The notes under the pieces are model-generated. The model searched no databases. It was not told the origin of the DNA and saw only the letters and a list, made by a program, of their open reading frames with translations. From positions 162,501 through 206,000 of the forward strand of contig JACVTC010000033.1 in NCBI GenBank assembly GCA_016946835.1: a stretch of DNA of 43,500 nucleotides, in the 5' to 3' direction. Of the stretch, positions 27,442 to 40,779 are shown one piece after another (the stretch's first letter is position 1; the number at the start of each line of letters is the position of its first letter). The stretch is from Neocallimastix lanati (nom. inval.). Its lineage: Eukaryota; Neocallimastigomycota; Neocallimastigomycetes; Neocallimastigales; Neocallimastigaceae. The position numbers and the translations under genes were made by a program.

Positions 27442-29091
27442 GATATTTTACCGACAAAGTGGACATTGACGTTTTTTTGAAGCTTGTAGCCATTTGAGCA
27501 TACATTGAGTATGAGCAACATGTGTTTCTGAGGTGCAAAAGCTTTCCATTTGAGGATATTCACATGATCCGAGACAAACACAACAATCATCATGATAAAA
27601 TTTTTCTTTTTTATTTTTAGTTATATTTTCCATTTCCTTTTCTTCAACAGAAATTGAGTTTTCATTATTTTCTTCAATTTTATCATTGTCAATATTATTA
27701 TTATGATTATCTTTTTTTTCAATTTCTTGTTCATTATTTGAAGAATATGAAAGCGAATCATTTGATTTCTTTAATTCATTATTTAATAATTTTTCATTTT
27801 TCATTTTTTCTTCTTCTGTTTTAGTTTCAATATCATCACTAAAAGAATTTTTATTTTTTTCTTTAAGATTATAATTAATATATATTTATTGTTATATGAA
27901 TTATAAAATGACATATATATAAATATATACAAATGTATATAAATAAATTAAAATTGATAAAAATATATATGTTAATAAGGTTTTTTTTTTTTTTTTTTAA
28001 TTTTTGTATTTTTTCTTCTTATATATATAATTAAGTAGAATATAATCCAATTTATAATAAATATATTATAATAATTAAATAAAATAAAATAAAATAAAAT
28101 AAAATAAAATAAAATAAAATAAAATAAAATAAAATAAAATAAATAGTAGAATATTAAATATAAAGTACAGATTGAATAAAATAAAATAAAATAAAATAAA
28201 ATAAAATAAAATAAATAAATAAATAATAATAAAAAAAAAAAAAAAAAAAAACTAACTGTCTTTAGATTCTATAGTATCATTTCTAAAGCCTTCTACTTTA
28301 ATAGCATTTTTTCCAGAAATTGAATAAACTCTCCTTGAACCGGATGTTATTTGTAAAAGTAATAATAAACCACTTTCTTCAATGATAGCACAAATTATTA
28401 TTCCAATAATTAGTGGAATAATTAATTTTGAAGAAAATAAATTTAATTTTTCAAATCTTCCTCCTTGTTTTAAGTTTATTACAGTTCCATTCTAATAAAT
28501 ATTTTTAATATATGTATATAAATATGATTTTAAATATAAAATTATCGTTGTTAATATGAATTATTATTATTAATATTATTAGTTTTATAATATTAATAAT
28601 GAATAATTTCAATATATATATATATTTTAATTTTATAATTAAACAATGTTTATTATTATTATTTATAATATTTATTATTATTATTTATTAACATTGAAAG
28701 AAGATATTATATATATATAATTATATAAGATAAAAAAATAAAAAAATACTTTTTGATGAAAAATTCTTAATAAAAGATAGGCAACAGTGATATGAAGTCC
28801 AGAAATTAATTTTTTCTCACTTTCTGTAAGAATACTTTTATTGGTTACAATTTGAAATTGTTGCTGTAAAATTAGTGAAGCTTTTGTCCATGAACTACAT
28901 GCATAGGATAAAGTCGCTAATTTTAATGCAAATGGTATATAAGCCATTTGTGGAATTGAATTTGAGCGAGCTCTTTGATTAGCATAAGTTTGACCAGTAT
29001 TTATAAATGAATTAATGTATACGAATGGTGAAGGTGCTGCCATTGAGAAACAAAATAATCTACCAAGATGAAAAACTAAAGTTTTATACAT
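26956..29091 (-). CDS. Multi-pass membrane protein with RING finger, putative E3 ubiquitin ligase
   Basis: Four exons (minus): 28750-29091, 28257-28491, 27452-27815 and 26956-27178; 1164 nt, 387 aa. A hydrophobic stretch SKLIIPLIIGIIICAIIEES (about 133-152) continues to LLLLLQI. An Asn/Glu/Lys-rich linker (193-266) leads to a RING finger with C270-x2-C273-x12-C286-x4-H291-x2-H294-x2-C297-x12-C310-x2-C313, reading into CRQPLQV across the last intron. A further hydrophobic segment, TGITFSVTTSLLLILKL, is near the C-terminus. RING proteins of this layout usually recruit E2 enzymes at a membrane; no closer family is recognised. The exon 3 acceptor is the weak point: TTTTAG at 27839 breaks the frame, whereas AACAG ending at 27816 keeps it, or an undetected microexon may exist. 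Confidence 0.78.
28080..28215 (-). repeat. Single-unit TTTTA/33-nt-core satellite in RING-gene intron
   Basis: Minus-strand TTTTA runs flank one copy of the core (28146-28174). It lies wholly in the intron between exons 2 and 3. Confidence 0.93.
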
Positions 29092-30257
29092 TTTATTATA
29101 TATAATTATATATATATAATTATTTTGCTATTCATATTATTATTATTTTATTTTTTATTATTATTTTGTTTTTTATTATTATTCTTTTTTTTTTAATTTT
29201 TATTTTTTTTTTTAATTTAACTGAAAAAAAAAAAAAAAAAAAAAAAAAAAACTATTACTAAAAATCTTAAAAATAGTATTATTAAAATAAAAAAAAATTT
29301 TTATTAAAGTATATATATATTAATTTTCGGTTATAAAAATGTAATATATATATTAATATAATTTTTCTTTCTATTGATTATTTATTTTTATTTTTATTTT
29401 TATTTCTTCTTTTTTCTATTGTTATTAATAATAATTATTATTATTTTAAATGTTTATTTTAATTGTGGAATAAAAAAAAAAAAAAAAAAAAAAGAAAAAA
29501 GTAATTAATCGTAATTATTTCAATTTTTTATATGTATATTTTAATATTATATATTATATTCCTTTGAACATCAATAATTTTACTTTATTATTTTGTTATC
29601 TTCTTTTTAACTACAACTTAATAAATTAAACTAATATAAACTAAAATTATATAATGATGAGAACAACGTTGAAATTTTTGAATTAATTATTGTGCTTATA
29701 AAGAATTAATAAAAAATTAAAAATGATTGTATATATTTTAAATATTATACTATTTAAATATATAAATAAGTTCTCTTTGCGCTATATATTAAAAAAATAT
29801 TTTTAATTTTATTTAATTATAGATCATTTTCTTTTTTTTTTTTTTGTGTGTTTATATATATAGAAATTAAACCAATTACAACAAGATTTTATATTTATTT
29901 TATTTTTATTTATTTTTTATTTTTTTCTTATATATATATATATTTTATTTTTAAAAAAAACTACTATTTTTAAAGTTTTTATTTATTATTCTTCTTATTA
30001 TTATTTGCTATATTTCTTTAAAAAAGTATAAATATTAGAAATTATCACCTATTGAATTATTATTAATATATTAATATATTTATTACATTATATTACAATA
30101 TATATTAAATAAATTGCTTCATTAATTTGAATTTTTTATTTTGAATAAACTTACATAATATATCACATGATATACATAAATTAAATTAAATTTTTTGTAT
30201 AGATTTGATTATTTAATGATAATAAATAATAATTAATTAATTAATTATTTATTTATT

Positions 30258-30465
<208 letters not shown>

Positions 30466-30685
30466 TATTATTCGAATTTCGTTAAATTTTTTTATTATTT
30501 TATAGTTATCATTCTTTTAACTATTTCACCTGAGTTTTCATTTGATAAGTCTATTTAATTAATTATATATATCATATATATATGTATAGACAAAAAGAAT
30601 TATCAGATTTAGTATCATTAATACAAAAAATTTTTTGTTATTACTACTTTATTAGTATTTAATTTATAAAATTAATTTTAACATA

Positions 30686-30689
<4 letters not shown>

Positions 30690-30770
<81 letters not shown>
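30690..30770. repeat. (AAAT)n microsatellite
   Basis: About twenty perfect tetranucleotide units. Confidence 0.96.
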
Positions 30771-30836
30771 GTTAATATTAATAGTCTATATTCTTATATA
30801 TTATTACAGTTTCATTTGTTTGCTTTATTTATTTAC

Positions 30837-30869
<33 letters not shown>

Positions 30870-30955
30870 TTATTATTTTTTTTATATATTCTAATAATAA
30901 TTATTTTAATATTATTTTAAAACTATTTTTTTATTTAAAAAAAATAAGATAAAAG

Positions 30956-30987
<32 letters not shown>

Positions 30988-31237
30988 TTTTTTTTTCATT
31001 ATTTTTTAAAATTAATATTTTATTATATTTATTATATTTTTAAATAACGTATATAGTTTATTCTTTTATGGGTTTTAATTTTGATTTTAAAAATTTTATT
31101 TTTATATTTATTTTATATATTTTTTAATTATTATTTTTTTTCGTATTTTTTAATTTATATATATATATTTATTATTTATAATTGTTATTCTATAAATTAA
31201 TAATTATTTAAAATGGTTTTATTTTTGTATTATCAAT

Positions 31238-32410
31238 TTAAACAATTAAGAACCATGAAATAACAATTTCCATGATGGCAATAAAGAAAAGGAAATGTAT
31301 TTTATTTCTACGTTGAGTATTCGCTGATAAGGATTGATCTGTTAATACAAAGTATTTCATTGATCTTAACTATAAGATTCATACCATTTTTATAGTTTTG
31401 TTTTTAATAACATATTTAATTAACAATAATAATAATGATAATAATATCAATAATAATTTAATTAATTAATCAAATACTTTTTTATGAATAATATCATTAT
31501 TTAAAAAAAAAAATAATAAAAATTTACCAAAAAGAATCCAAGTGCTATACTAACATAAGAATATACCAAATAAGTAAAGAATGCTTTAGTGTAACCTTTT
31601 AATATTGAAACAATAATGATTCTATATATATTTATATATATTGTATTTTTATTTGTATTGATAATTCGGCATGGTAAATAATAAATTATAAGAGTATTAA
31701 AAAAAAAAAAAAAAAAAAAAACTATTAGTAATTTTTTCAAACATTTTTTTCTTTATATCATAGAGTTTTTAATAACTGAAATTATTATAATAATCATTAC
31801 CCAACAAATTTGTATCCAGAGTATGCAATAAAATCAAGAAAAGAAACATCTGCTGAAATACTCATTAAATAACAAATTAATTTCATTAATAAAACTTCAC
31901 CAACTAATAATGATAAAACTTTTAAAGCAGTTCCTCCAAGAACTTCTGGATCAAATCTATTATATCAATAAATTATTAACGATTAATTTTTATTATTATT
32001 TTTTTTTAATGTTTTGATATATGCATATATGTTTTATATTTTATTTTTATTTTAAATTCATTACCCATCTTTAGTAGTTACTTTAATGGCAAATAATACA
32101 ATATAGGTAACGATTGACATTACTATTATAATTAAATCAATTTTATATGTTATTAAAATTTAAATTTATCAATATCTATTATTATTTATATTTTATCATT
32201 ATTATTATTATTTATTTATTATTTATTATATTGTTAAATATTAATATTAATTTAACAAAAAATTATTTACCAGGAATATATAAATCTGGTGAATTTATAT
32301 CTTCTCTTGGTGGACTATAGTCCATTTTACCAGTTTGTTCATTGCGTCTTCCTATTCTAGCCCATGACTTTACAAAATACAAAATACAGTGATTGAATAT
32401 TATTTTTGAA

Positions 32411-32441
<31 letters not shown>

Positions 32442-33350
32442 TTATTATTTTAAAGATTTCGAGTTTTATTTAATATATTTAATAAATTATAAATATTTTA
32501 TAATTAATTTAATAATTTATTAGCTTAAAAATAAATTAACTTAATAATTATAATTACCTTATGACGGAATGGGAATAATACAAGACCACATTTTTTAAAT
32601 ACAAATGAATTTGTAACATCAAAATATTTCTTTAAACTTTGTGAATTAAACCAACGATTTAACTATAATTACATGATAGTAAATAAATAAATATATATTT
32701 TTTAAAAAAAAAGAAATGTTATTTTATATTAGTATTTCCATTAAATATTTCATTTTATATATATATATATATATTATTGTAATGTTATTAACACTAATAT
32801 TATGTTTGCCAGAGATTATTTAGCTATTTATTATAATTTTATATTTCATATTATTTTATTTACTATATTTTTAATTTACTTTTGCATATTCTTAATTTCT
32901 TTTATTTTTATGTTTTTTATAATTGTTAATCCATCTTACATTTTGATTGACCATTTCAGCTCCTGATTCAAATGCTTTTTGACCGAGTTGGAAACCGAGT
33001 TGAGCAGTTGGATCATTTAAGAAGTTATTACCAAGGAAATTTTGGAAAGGTTTATGTTCTTGATTTTGTTGGTTGAATGATTGATTACCGCCCATAAAAT
33101 TATTATTATTTTGTTGATATTGCATATTTGGTTGATTTGGTACTTGGAAATATCCATTATTCATAGCTGGTTGAGTTTGTTGTGATTGCTGGTTAAAAGA
33201 TTGATTCATATTTCCTTGTTGTGGTTGTTGAAAAGATTGTTGTTGTTGATATGGGTCATAATTATTAGATTGCATTCTTTGAGGCTGTGGAGAATGAATA
33301 AATGAATTAGCAGTTTGTGGTTGCTGCCATTGTTGATATTGATTATTCAT
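31238..33350 (-). CDS. YIF1: YIF1, Yip1-interacting Golgi/ER vesicle traffic protein
   Basis: Multi-pass membrane partner of Yip1 and Rab/Ypt GTPases in ER-Golgi transport. Seven exons (minus): 32940-33350, 32558-32662, 32271-32367, 32065-32122, 31801-31956, 31528-31621 and 31238-31369; 1053 nt, 350 aa, one frame. The N-terminal ~105 residues are Gln/Asn/Pro-rich. Family landmarks follow: FLNDPTAQLGFQLGQKAF, KKYFDVTNSFVFKKCGLVLF, SPPREDINSPDLYIPVMSIV, FDPEVLGGTALKVLSLLVGE, SFLDFIAYSGYKFVG, and a C-terminal helix ending SWFLIV. The acidic DLYIP block precedes the first of about five membrane segments. Start is the first ATG after a T-run (33351-33363). Confidence 0.95.
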
Positions 33351-34639
33351 TTTTTTTTTTTTTGTTTATTGTATTATCTTATAAAATAATAAAATAATTT
33401 TGTTATAGTTTTTGATTTTAATAATAAATAAGAGAATAAATTTAAATAAATAATTTCTAATTATTTATAAAAATATCAATAATTTTTATTACAAAATATT
33501 ATTAAACATATAGAATAATAATATTAATTATATATAATATAAATAAATAAATTAATAAATAATTAAATATAAAAAAAGTTATTAGGGATTAGATATATAA
33601 TTATTATTATTTCTTTATTTCGATATTTGAATAAATTTCCTTAGTTTAAGTTATAATTTTAATGTTTATTTTTATTTGTAAAAATAATATAATATACTAA
33701 GTAAATTATTTAAATATATTTATATTTATTTTATTGTATATAATCAAAATATGAAATTTATTTTACTTATTTTATATTACTGTAATCTTATATTATTTAT
33801 TTTAAATAATATATTTAATAAAAAGAAGACTTTTTAAATTTTTAAATTTTCTTTCAATTAATTTGATGTTTTTAAATATTTTTATTTTAAAAAAGAAAAA
33901 AAAAAAAATTTTACTTTTTGTTTTTTTTTTTTTTTATTTTATTATTTATTTCTTTATTTATTTATTTTTATTTCTAATCTAATATGTTTATTCTTTTTTT
34001 TTTTTTTTTTTTTTAAATATTATTACTTGTATTTTTATTTTTTTTTTTTTTATTTGTACTGATAATAGTATTTTATTTTATTTTTTATTATTTTTATTTC
34101 GATTTATTTAATAAATAAAAAAAAAAAGATTTATTTTATTTATTTATTAATATATTTTTTTATGTACTAATAACGTATGTAAATGTAAATAAATAAATAA
34201 ATAAATAAATAAACAAATAAATAAATAAGCAAATAAGCAAATAAACAAATAAATAAACAAATAAGCAAATAAATAAATATAAAAAAATATAGAAATAAAT
34301 AATAGATATTTCATTAAGACCTTATTCAAAAAGAAATAAAATAAAACATTTGAAGAATTATTAACTATTATATATGGATTTAATTTTTATTTTTTTAAAT
34401 TTTTTATTTTATGATTTTTTGACTTATATTTTAAATTATATATAAAAAAAAAACATTTAAAATTTCTTTTTTTATTATAATATTAAATATTATTAAATTT
34501 TTTTTTATAAAAATTATTGAAAAAAAAAAAAAAAAACTTTATTTATTTTTATATATAAATTAATTATTCTAAGTAATATTGTTATTTTTTTATAATTTAA
34601 ATTTATATTTGTTATATATATTATTTTTATTTGATTTCT

Positions 34640-34641
<2 letters not shown>
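33351..34641. other. AT-rich intergenic region between YIF1 and lectin gene
   Basis: YIF1 upstream and lectin downstream flank, both genes on the minus strand. T-runs at 33920-33935 and 33995-34014; a degenerate AAAY tetranucleotide tract at 34186-34280. No coding sequence seen. Confidence 0.7.

Positions 34642-34687
<46 letters not shown>
34642..34687. repeat. T46 homopolymer abutting and overlapping the lectin stop codon
   Basis: On the coding strand the TAA stop runs straight into an uninterrupted A tract; the 3' UTR begins as A46. Confidence 0.95.
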
Positions 34688-34692
<5 letters not shown>

Positions 34693-36964
34693 AATTTAAC
34701 ATCATCTTTTCTATTGTTTGCTATCTTCTTAGTGTATACAACGTAACCAATACCAAGTACAACACTAATGACAATTAACCAGAAGAATAAACCGAATCCT
34801 GCTTCTTCTTGGTTATTATATTGATTATGAATACCATGGTGTGAGTTTTGTTGTGGTGGTTGGTTCTTTCTATTAACCCTTTTACTTGGCTATTTTTATT
34901 ATATAAAACAAATTAAATATATATGAATTTATAATCATTAGTAATAATTTTATTATGTATAAACAATTCAATTAGAAAAATCCTTTAAAAAAAGTTTATA
35001 TATATTTTGATGATATTTCCATAAAAACATACAATAATAAATCCCTTAGTTTCAATTGAAAGAATATCATGAATATCATATGCATCACCAGTGTGGGAAG
35101 TGAAACCAACGTATCCAATAGATGGTAAAGTAACGTTTTGGATAGTAAAGCATGGTTGGTAAACATCTTCATTTCTAATTTTTAATAAAACCTATTTATT
35201 ATATAATAATTAATAAATAATATTTAAACATTTGAATTTTATTGTAATTGAATTATAAATAATATATATGTATATATTTATTAGTACTTCAACATATTCT
35301 CCTTTTTTATATCTAACGATAGCTTTAGTTGGGAATTTCTTGTCACGCTATATTGTATTGATATAAATATTTATATATATATTTTTTATTAAAAGTATTT
35401 TTTATAATTAGTATTTATTTTTATTAAATTTATACATAAATTATATTAAATTATTATTAATTATAAATTATAAAGCATTTACGAAATCAGCTGAACAACC
35501 GAGCATCATGTTGTTTCCTTCACCATCATGGTCGTTATCATACTAATATTATATAAATTATAAATATACTATTAATGATTTATAAATAATTGATATATAA
35601 CTCTTAATGTTTTCATACTTACAGAAGTTTTACCATCACCAAGCATTGGCATAACTCTTGGGAATGAATACTTATGTCTAGAATTTGGATAAGTATCTTT
35701 AATAAGATAATATAATAATGATAAATAATTGTTAATATATAATGTTAATTTCTTATAACTATTATAATTATAAATATTTTATTTTTTTTTATAAATTTAG
35801 TTTAACTTATTTTATTTATTAATTTATGTTTAGTTTTGAATTATATTTTAATTTATTATTACTATTATTACTATTTTTTAATTTAATTTTTTATTTTTTA
35901 AATAAATATTTAAATAAATATTTACCAAAGAAGACACCTAATCCATTGAAGTAATCCTTACTACCAAAAACTGGTCCAAGAATAGCTCTATCAGAGGCAT
36001 AGAAGAAAGCAAAACCATCACCAAAAAGATGATCCTTACCATTGATTTCACCAACCTAAAATATTATTAAGGTAATATTTATAATTAATTAATATAAATT
36101 TGCTTTATTATTTTTGTTGATTATTATTTTAGTAAATTTTATTTATCATATAAATTATTATACTTACTCTAAATTCAAATTCAATTTCCCAGTTTTGAGC
36201 TGTAAGTGGGGCTCTACTCCATAACCATCCTTGTTGAGAATTTTGATTTGAGGTTAAACGAATATATTTGTTGACTTCAACAACAGTAGAGCCACCAAAA
36301 TCCCACCATCTAATATCATTAAATAATTATATTTGATTTAATTTTAGAATATTTAAATTTTAACAATTTTTATTTAACAACAAAATTCATAATCCATTCT
36401 TAATTTCTTTTTATTTATTTATTTATTATTTATTTTATTTCATTTTTTTATTTTTTTTTAATTTTTTTTAAAAATATAACTGAGTATTATTTAATTCTAA
36501 TTTATTTATAGAAAGTAATCAAAATATTACCTATTGTATAAACCATCAGCTATTTTTAATAATTAATCATATAGCGAGTACATTTATTTATTTATTTAAA
36601 AAAAAAAAAAATAGAAAAGAATAAAAGTTTATATATTTATTAGATTATTTTAAGTTTTAACCGAGGTATTTTATAAAAAAAACTCTTATTATGGTTATTA
36701 TTATAATTTTAGATTATTAATAAATATTTTTTTTTTTTTTAAATGACTATCAAACATTTAATATTATAATTTATTTCAATATTCTTGTACAATATTTTGT
36801 ACAAATAATTGTTTTATTATATCGAAAAGTTTTATTATATGAAATTTACTTATATATGGTGGTGAAAGTGAATGACTTTTTAAGTTGTATGATGCATCAG
36901 CAGAGGCTTTACCGGCTAATAAAGCTAATGCTGAAAGTGATAACTTAAGTATCGATGAACGCAT
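34686..36964 (-). CDS. L-type lectin cargo receptor (VIP36/ERGIC-53/Emp47 family)
   Basis: Type I membrane lectin that binds high-mannose glycoproteins in the early secretory pathway. Nine exons (minus): 36850-36964, 36531-36549 (19 nt), 36168-36309, 35926-36055, 35623-35696, 35483-35542, 35288-35347, 35033-35191 and 34686-34889; 963 nt, 320 aa, one frame. Signal peptide 1-22 (SALALLAGKASA). Lectin-fold landmarks: WWDFGGSTVV, GDGFAFFYASDRA, GPVFGSKDYFNGLGVFFDTYPN (carbohydrate/calcium site), DNDHDGEGN, LGCSADFRD, VGFTSHTGDAYDIHDILS. Then a short Gln/Asn/His-rich stalk, one membrane helix (about 286-305), and a short cytosolic tail with KK at 307-308 and a terminal Leu-Phe, resembling ER-exit/retrieval signals. 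The family member (VIP36 versus Emp47) is not decided. Confidence 0.93.
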
Positions 36965-38053
36965 TTTCTTTTAAATCATTGTTATATATTAAAAAAGTAA
37001 AAGTAATAATTAGTAATCAACTAAGCATTATAAATACATATAAACATAATTAATTTTATTATTATATAACATTTTCATGATAATAATTATATTAATAGAT
37101 GACTGATTATAATTAATTCATAAAAATCTTTCATTATGATTATTTCTTATATAAATACTTAATTATTTTATATTACATAATTCTATAAATTATCAAATTC
37201 AAATGTTTTAATAAATGATTTATATTTAATCTTATTTTATAATTTAAATAATACTTTATTATACTTAATAGTATAAAAAATAACAATATTTACTTTTAAT
37301 TTATAATTATATATATATATATTTTATTTATTTATTTTCTTCCTTTTTTTTTTTTTTAATTTTTAATTTTTTGTTTCCTTTTTGTTAATTTGTTTATTTT
37401 TATTATTACTATTTTTCTTTTTAGTTATTTTATTTTTCTTTTTCTTTTTTTTATTTTTTTTTTTTATTTTTATTTTTATTTCCAAAAAAAAAATAAATAA
37501 ATAAATAAATAAAATAAAATAATAAATAAAAAAAATTATTACTATTATTATGATTATAGATTTTAAATGTAATGAGAATATATAATAATTTATTGTAATT
37601 AATGATAATAACCCATACAATTGTAATAATTAATTCCCCATATTTCAAATACTTTAATTAATAATTAATAAGCTTAATTTTATATCCTTTATTACAAAAA
37701 TATAATAAATAGTTTATTATTAATAATAATAAATTATTAACTAAATAATAAATTATAATACTATTTTTATTATTTATATTATTTGAGATTTACTATGTAT
37801 TTAATATAATAATTCTTATTCTTCATTGAATAATAATTAGACTATAAATAGAGAATAATACAATTGAATGGATGATCTAATTGTATTATTTTCTATACTG
37901 ATCAATAAATTATTTAATATATTATACATATATTTTATAATATATGTCTTAATTAACTTTATATTTAATTAATCATCCATTAATATTTCAAAACATAAAA
38001 TAATAAAATCTATTACTCCTATTGTTACATTTCCCAATGAGGCTTAAAATATA
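36965..38053. other. AT-rich region upstream of lectin gene
   Basis: No gene recognised. Small hairpin at 37854-37890 (AATAATACAATT with its complement, 13-nt loop). The open frames at 37363-37648 come from Lys/Ile/Phe low-complexity sequence. Confidence 0.65.
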
Positions 38054-38162
38054 TTATGGCGTTCTTTATTTCTAAGTTTTACAATGTAGCTTATAATCTT
38101 GTTCATAATTTAATGAAAATGTTAAATAAACACATCCTTTTCTAAAAACTTTTAAATATTTT

Positions 38163-38350
38163 ATTCTTAAAGATTATTTTATTTTTAAAGATTATTTTAT
38201 TCTTAATGAATATTTTATATTTAAAGAATATTTTATTTTTAAAGATTATTTTATTTTTAAAGATTATTTTATTTTTAAAAATTATTTTATTTTTAAAGAT
38301 TATTTTATTTTTAAAGATTATTTTATATTTAAAGATTATTTTATATTTAA
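38163..38350. repeat. 17-18 bp minisatellite, about eleven copies
   Basis: Tandem AAAGATTATTTTATTTTT with minor variants (TATTT for TTTTT). It lies between inverted TGGCGTT (38055) and AACGCCA (38408) motifs. Confidence 0.92.
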
Positions 38351-38580
38351 ATAATATATTCTTTTTAATTTTTTATAAAATTAATTTTTTATTAATTTAT
38401 TTATTAAAATTTTTGAAACGCCACATTTTCCGAAATAAAACTTTCTGAAATAAATACTCTCAGAAGTTATTAATAAAAATATAAAAATACAATAATAATA
38501 AAATAATTAGAAATTTATATTTTATTTAAATTAAATTTTTAAATAATATTAATATTTTAAACATTTAGGTATTTTTAATT

Positions 38581-39400
38581 AAGAATAATTTCGATTCTGA
38601 TAATCTTTTTCATTTGATCATTACTCAGTCGTTTATTACAAATAAGTATTAATATTATTTAAATTATTTAATCATTTAAGCCATAATTCAATAATACATT
38701 TCTTTGTTTTCTATTATCAATTATTTTTTATTCCATAATTTTATATTTATCAATTAGAATATTGATTTTATCAGATTTTTTTAAATTTTTTTTTTTTTTT
38801 TTTTTTTTCCCAAATTCCTGCGCTTTTCCTTTTACAATCATTATATTTTTTTGGAGTAATTATAGTATTATTACTATACTTATTAATACTTTTTTTTCTT
38901 CAAATAACATCTCATAAGTAGCTTGTTCTTTTTTTAATATCGAAAAAGAAGTAGTATAAAAGCTATTTAAATCTTTAACATAAGCTCTAATAATGATCAT
39001 TTGATAATTAAATTTAGGTGCAATAAAAAGTACCATTTCAAATATATATCTTCATTATATTTCATTAGTAATTTTGCTTGGAATGGGGATGTGATTGGGA
39101 GATTATTAAATTTTGAATTTTTAAATATCATAAAATTTTCATTTCTTACTGCTTTATAATATTTTGATTTATCAGGAATTTCATCAAGCTTTGTTAGATC
39201 AGGAGGTAGCTGTTTATTTATATCTTTTGTTATTTGGGATTTAGGTGTTTTATATTCAGGACATATAAATCCAATTTCTTATGAAACTTCATAAGTATAC
39301 ATTTAGATTTTATGCTCAAAGGAATTGAACTTTTTCTAATTTCATCTTTAATTTTATGTTTTGCAATCGATATAAATACGATGCATAAAATTTAGCACAT
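38581..39400 (-). pseudogene. Second MULE transposase remnant
   Basis: Paralogous to 5265-6270 over most of its length on the minus strand. It shares the blocks ICPEYKTPKSQITKDINKQL, PDKSKYYKAVRNENFMIFKN and SPFQAKLLMKYNEDIY. Frameshifts and stops are numerous, and the site corresponding to the catalytic VDGTF motif (near 39030) is mutated, so it is dead. The ACGCCA-ATTTT sequence at 38409-38420 resembles the left terminal repeat core of the MULE at 4807. No right end is recognisable. The satellite array follows at 39719. Confidence 0.75.
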
Positions 39401-39718
39401 GTATATTTATTTCTAAATCTGATTATAATTTATTTATTTTTTATATATATATTTGTATTAATATTATTAAAAAATCTATGGAGGTAAATTACAACAATAT
39501 AAATTCCACACTGAGAAATTCAACTTTCCGAAAGGCAACACTCTCTTAAAAAAATATTTTTTCATAAGACTTTTAATTATTTTTAAAAAATAATTTATCT
39601 TTAAGAATATTTATGGAATATTTATTTTTGAAGATATATAAAAATTTTAATTTTTGTATTAATATAAAGAATGTTTTTTTAAGGATTTTTTTAACTATAT
39701 GAAAATGAAAATATTAAT

Positions 39719-40045
39719 AAAACAAAATAAAATAAAATAAAATAAAATAAATAGTAAAATATGAATATTAAGTACAGATTGAATAAAATAAAATAAAATA
39801 AATAGTAGAATATGAATGTAAAGTACAGATTGAATAAAATAAAATAAAATAAATAGTAGAATATGAATGTAAAGTACGGATTGAATAAAATAGAATAAAT
39901 AGTAGAATATGAATGTAAAGTACGGATTGAATAAAATAAAATAAATAGTAGAATATGAATGTAAAGTACAGATTGAATAAAATAAAATAAATAGTAGAAT
40001 ATGAATGTAAAGTACAGATTGAATAAAATAAAATAAAATAAACAT
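39719..40045 (-). repeat. TTTTA/33-nt-core satellite array, six units
   Basis: Same family as at 6.4, 7.5, 15.3 and 28.1 kb, with a diagnostic variant core (TACATTCATATTCTAC on the minus strand) and short TTTTA runs. It sits about 320 bp upstream of the second MULE remnant, in the same relative orientation as at 6.4 kb. Confidence 0.94.
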
Positions 40046-40779
40046 ATATATATAAAATAAACAAATAAATAAATAAATAAATTATTATTTTTTTTAATAA
40101 ATTTCATTATTATATATAATAAAATCAATATCGATATATTGTAAATCTTAGAGGTGTATAAATTAGCAATTAATTACTAATAATTTAAAGTAATATTCTT
40201 ATCATTTTCAGAAACTTCAACAAATGTATATATATATACATATTATTATTATTATTATTAATTAATTAATTTATTGAATATAAATATGCACATGTATACC
40301 TCAATTTTCAAAGATAACATCTTCAATAATAAAAAATATAAATTTTAAATTATATCTTTAAATTTATATTTAAAAATTCATAATTAAAAAAAAAAAAGAA
40401 AAAAATTTTAAATTTATTTAAAAAACATATATAAGAATTTTAATAGAAACATCTGTGGTTATAAGTCTTCTAATAATTTTTTTATTTACTTAGTAGTTAT
40501 GGCTAGAATATATTAATAATTTTTAATATTTTTTCTTTTTTATAAATTTATTTTATTTATTTATTTAAAGAGTTAAATAAAAAAATTTAAATAAAAATAA
40601 TTCTTTTAACCAAAAACAATTATTTTTGTTTAAAAAAATTAATTTTATTTTATGAATTATATTTTAATTTAATTAAAACATAAAACATTTCATAAGAATC
40701 AAGTATTATAAGTATTAATTAAAAAAAATTTTAAAATATATTGTTTGCTTTTTTAAATTTGTGAATATCAAATTTAAAA
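40046..40779. other. AT-rich intergenic region, no gene seen
   Basis: Simple AT sequence, with an AAAT run at 40060-40082 and an ATT run near 40243-40262. Confidence 0.7.

Noticed and set aside
37363-37648. Lys/Ile/Phe-rich minus frames
   Set aside because: Simple-sequence composition only.
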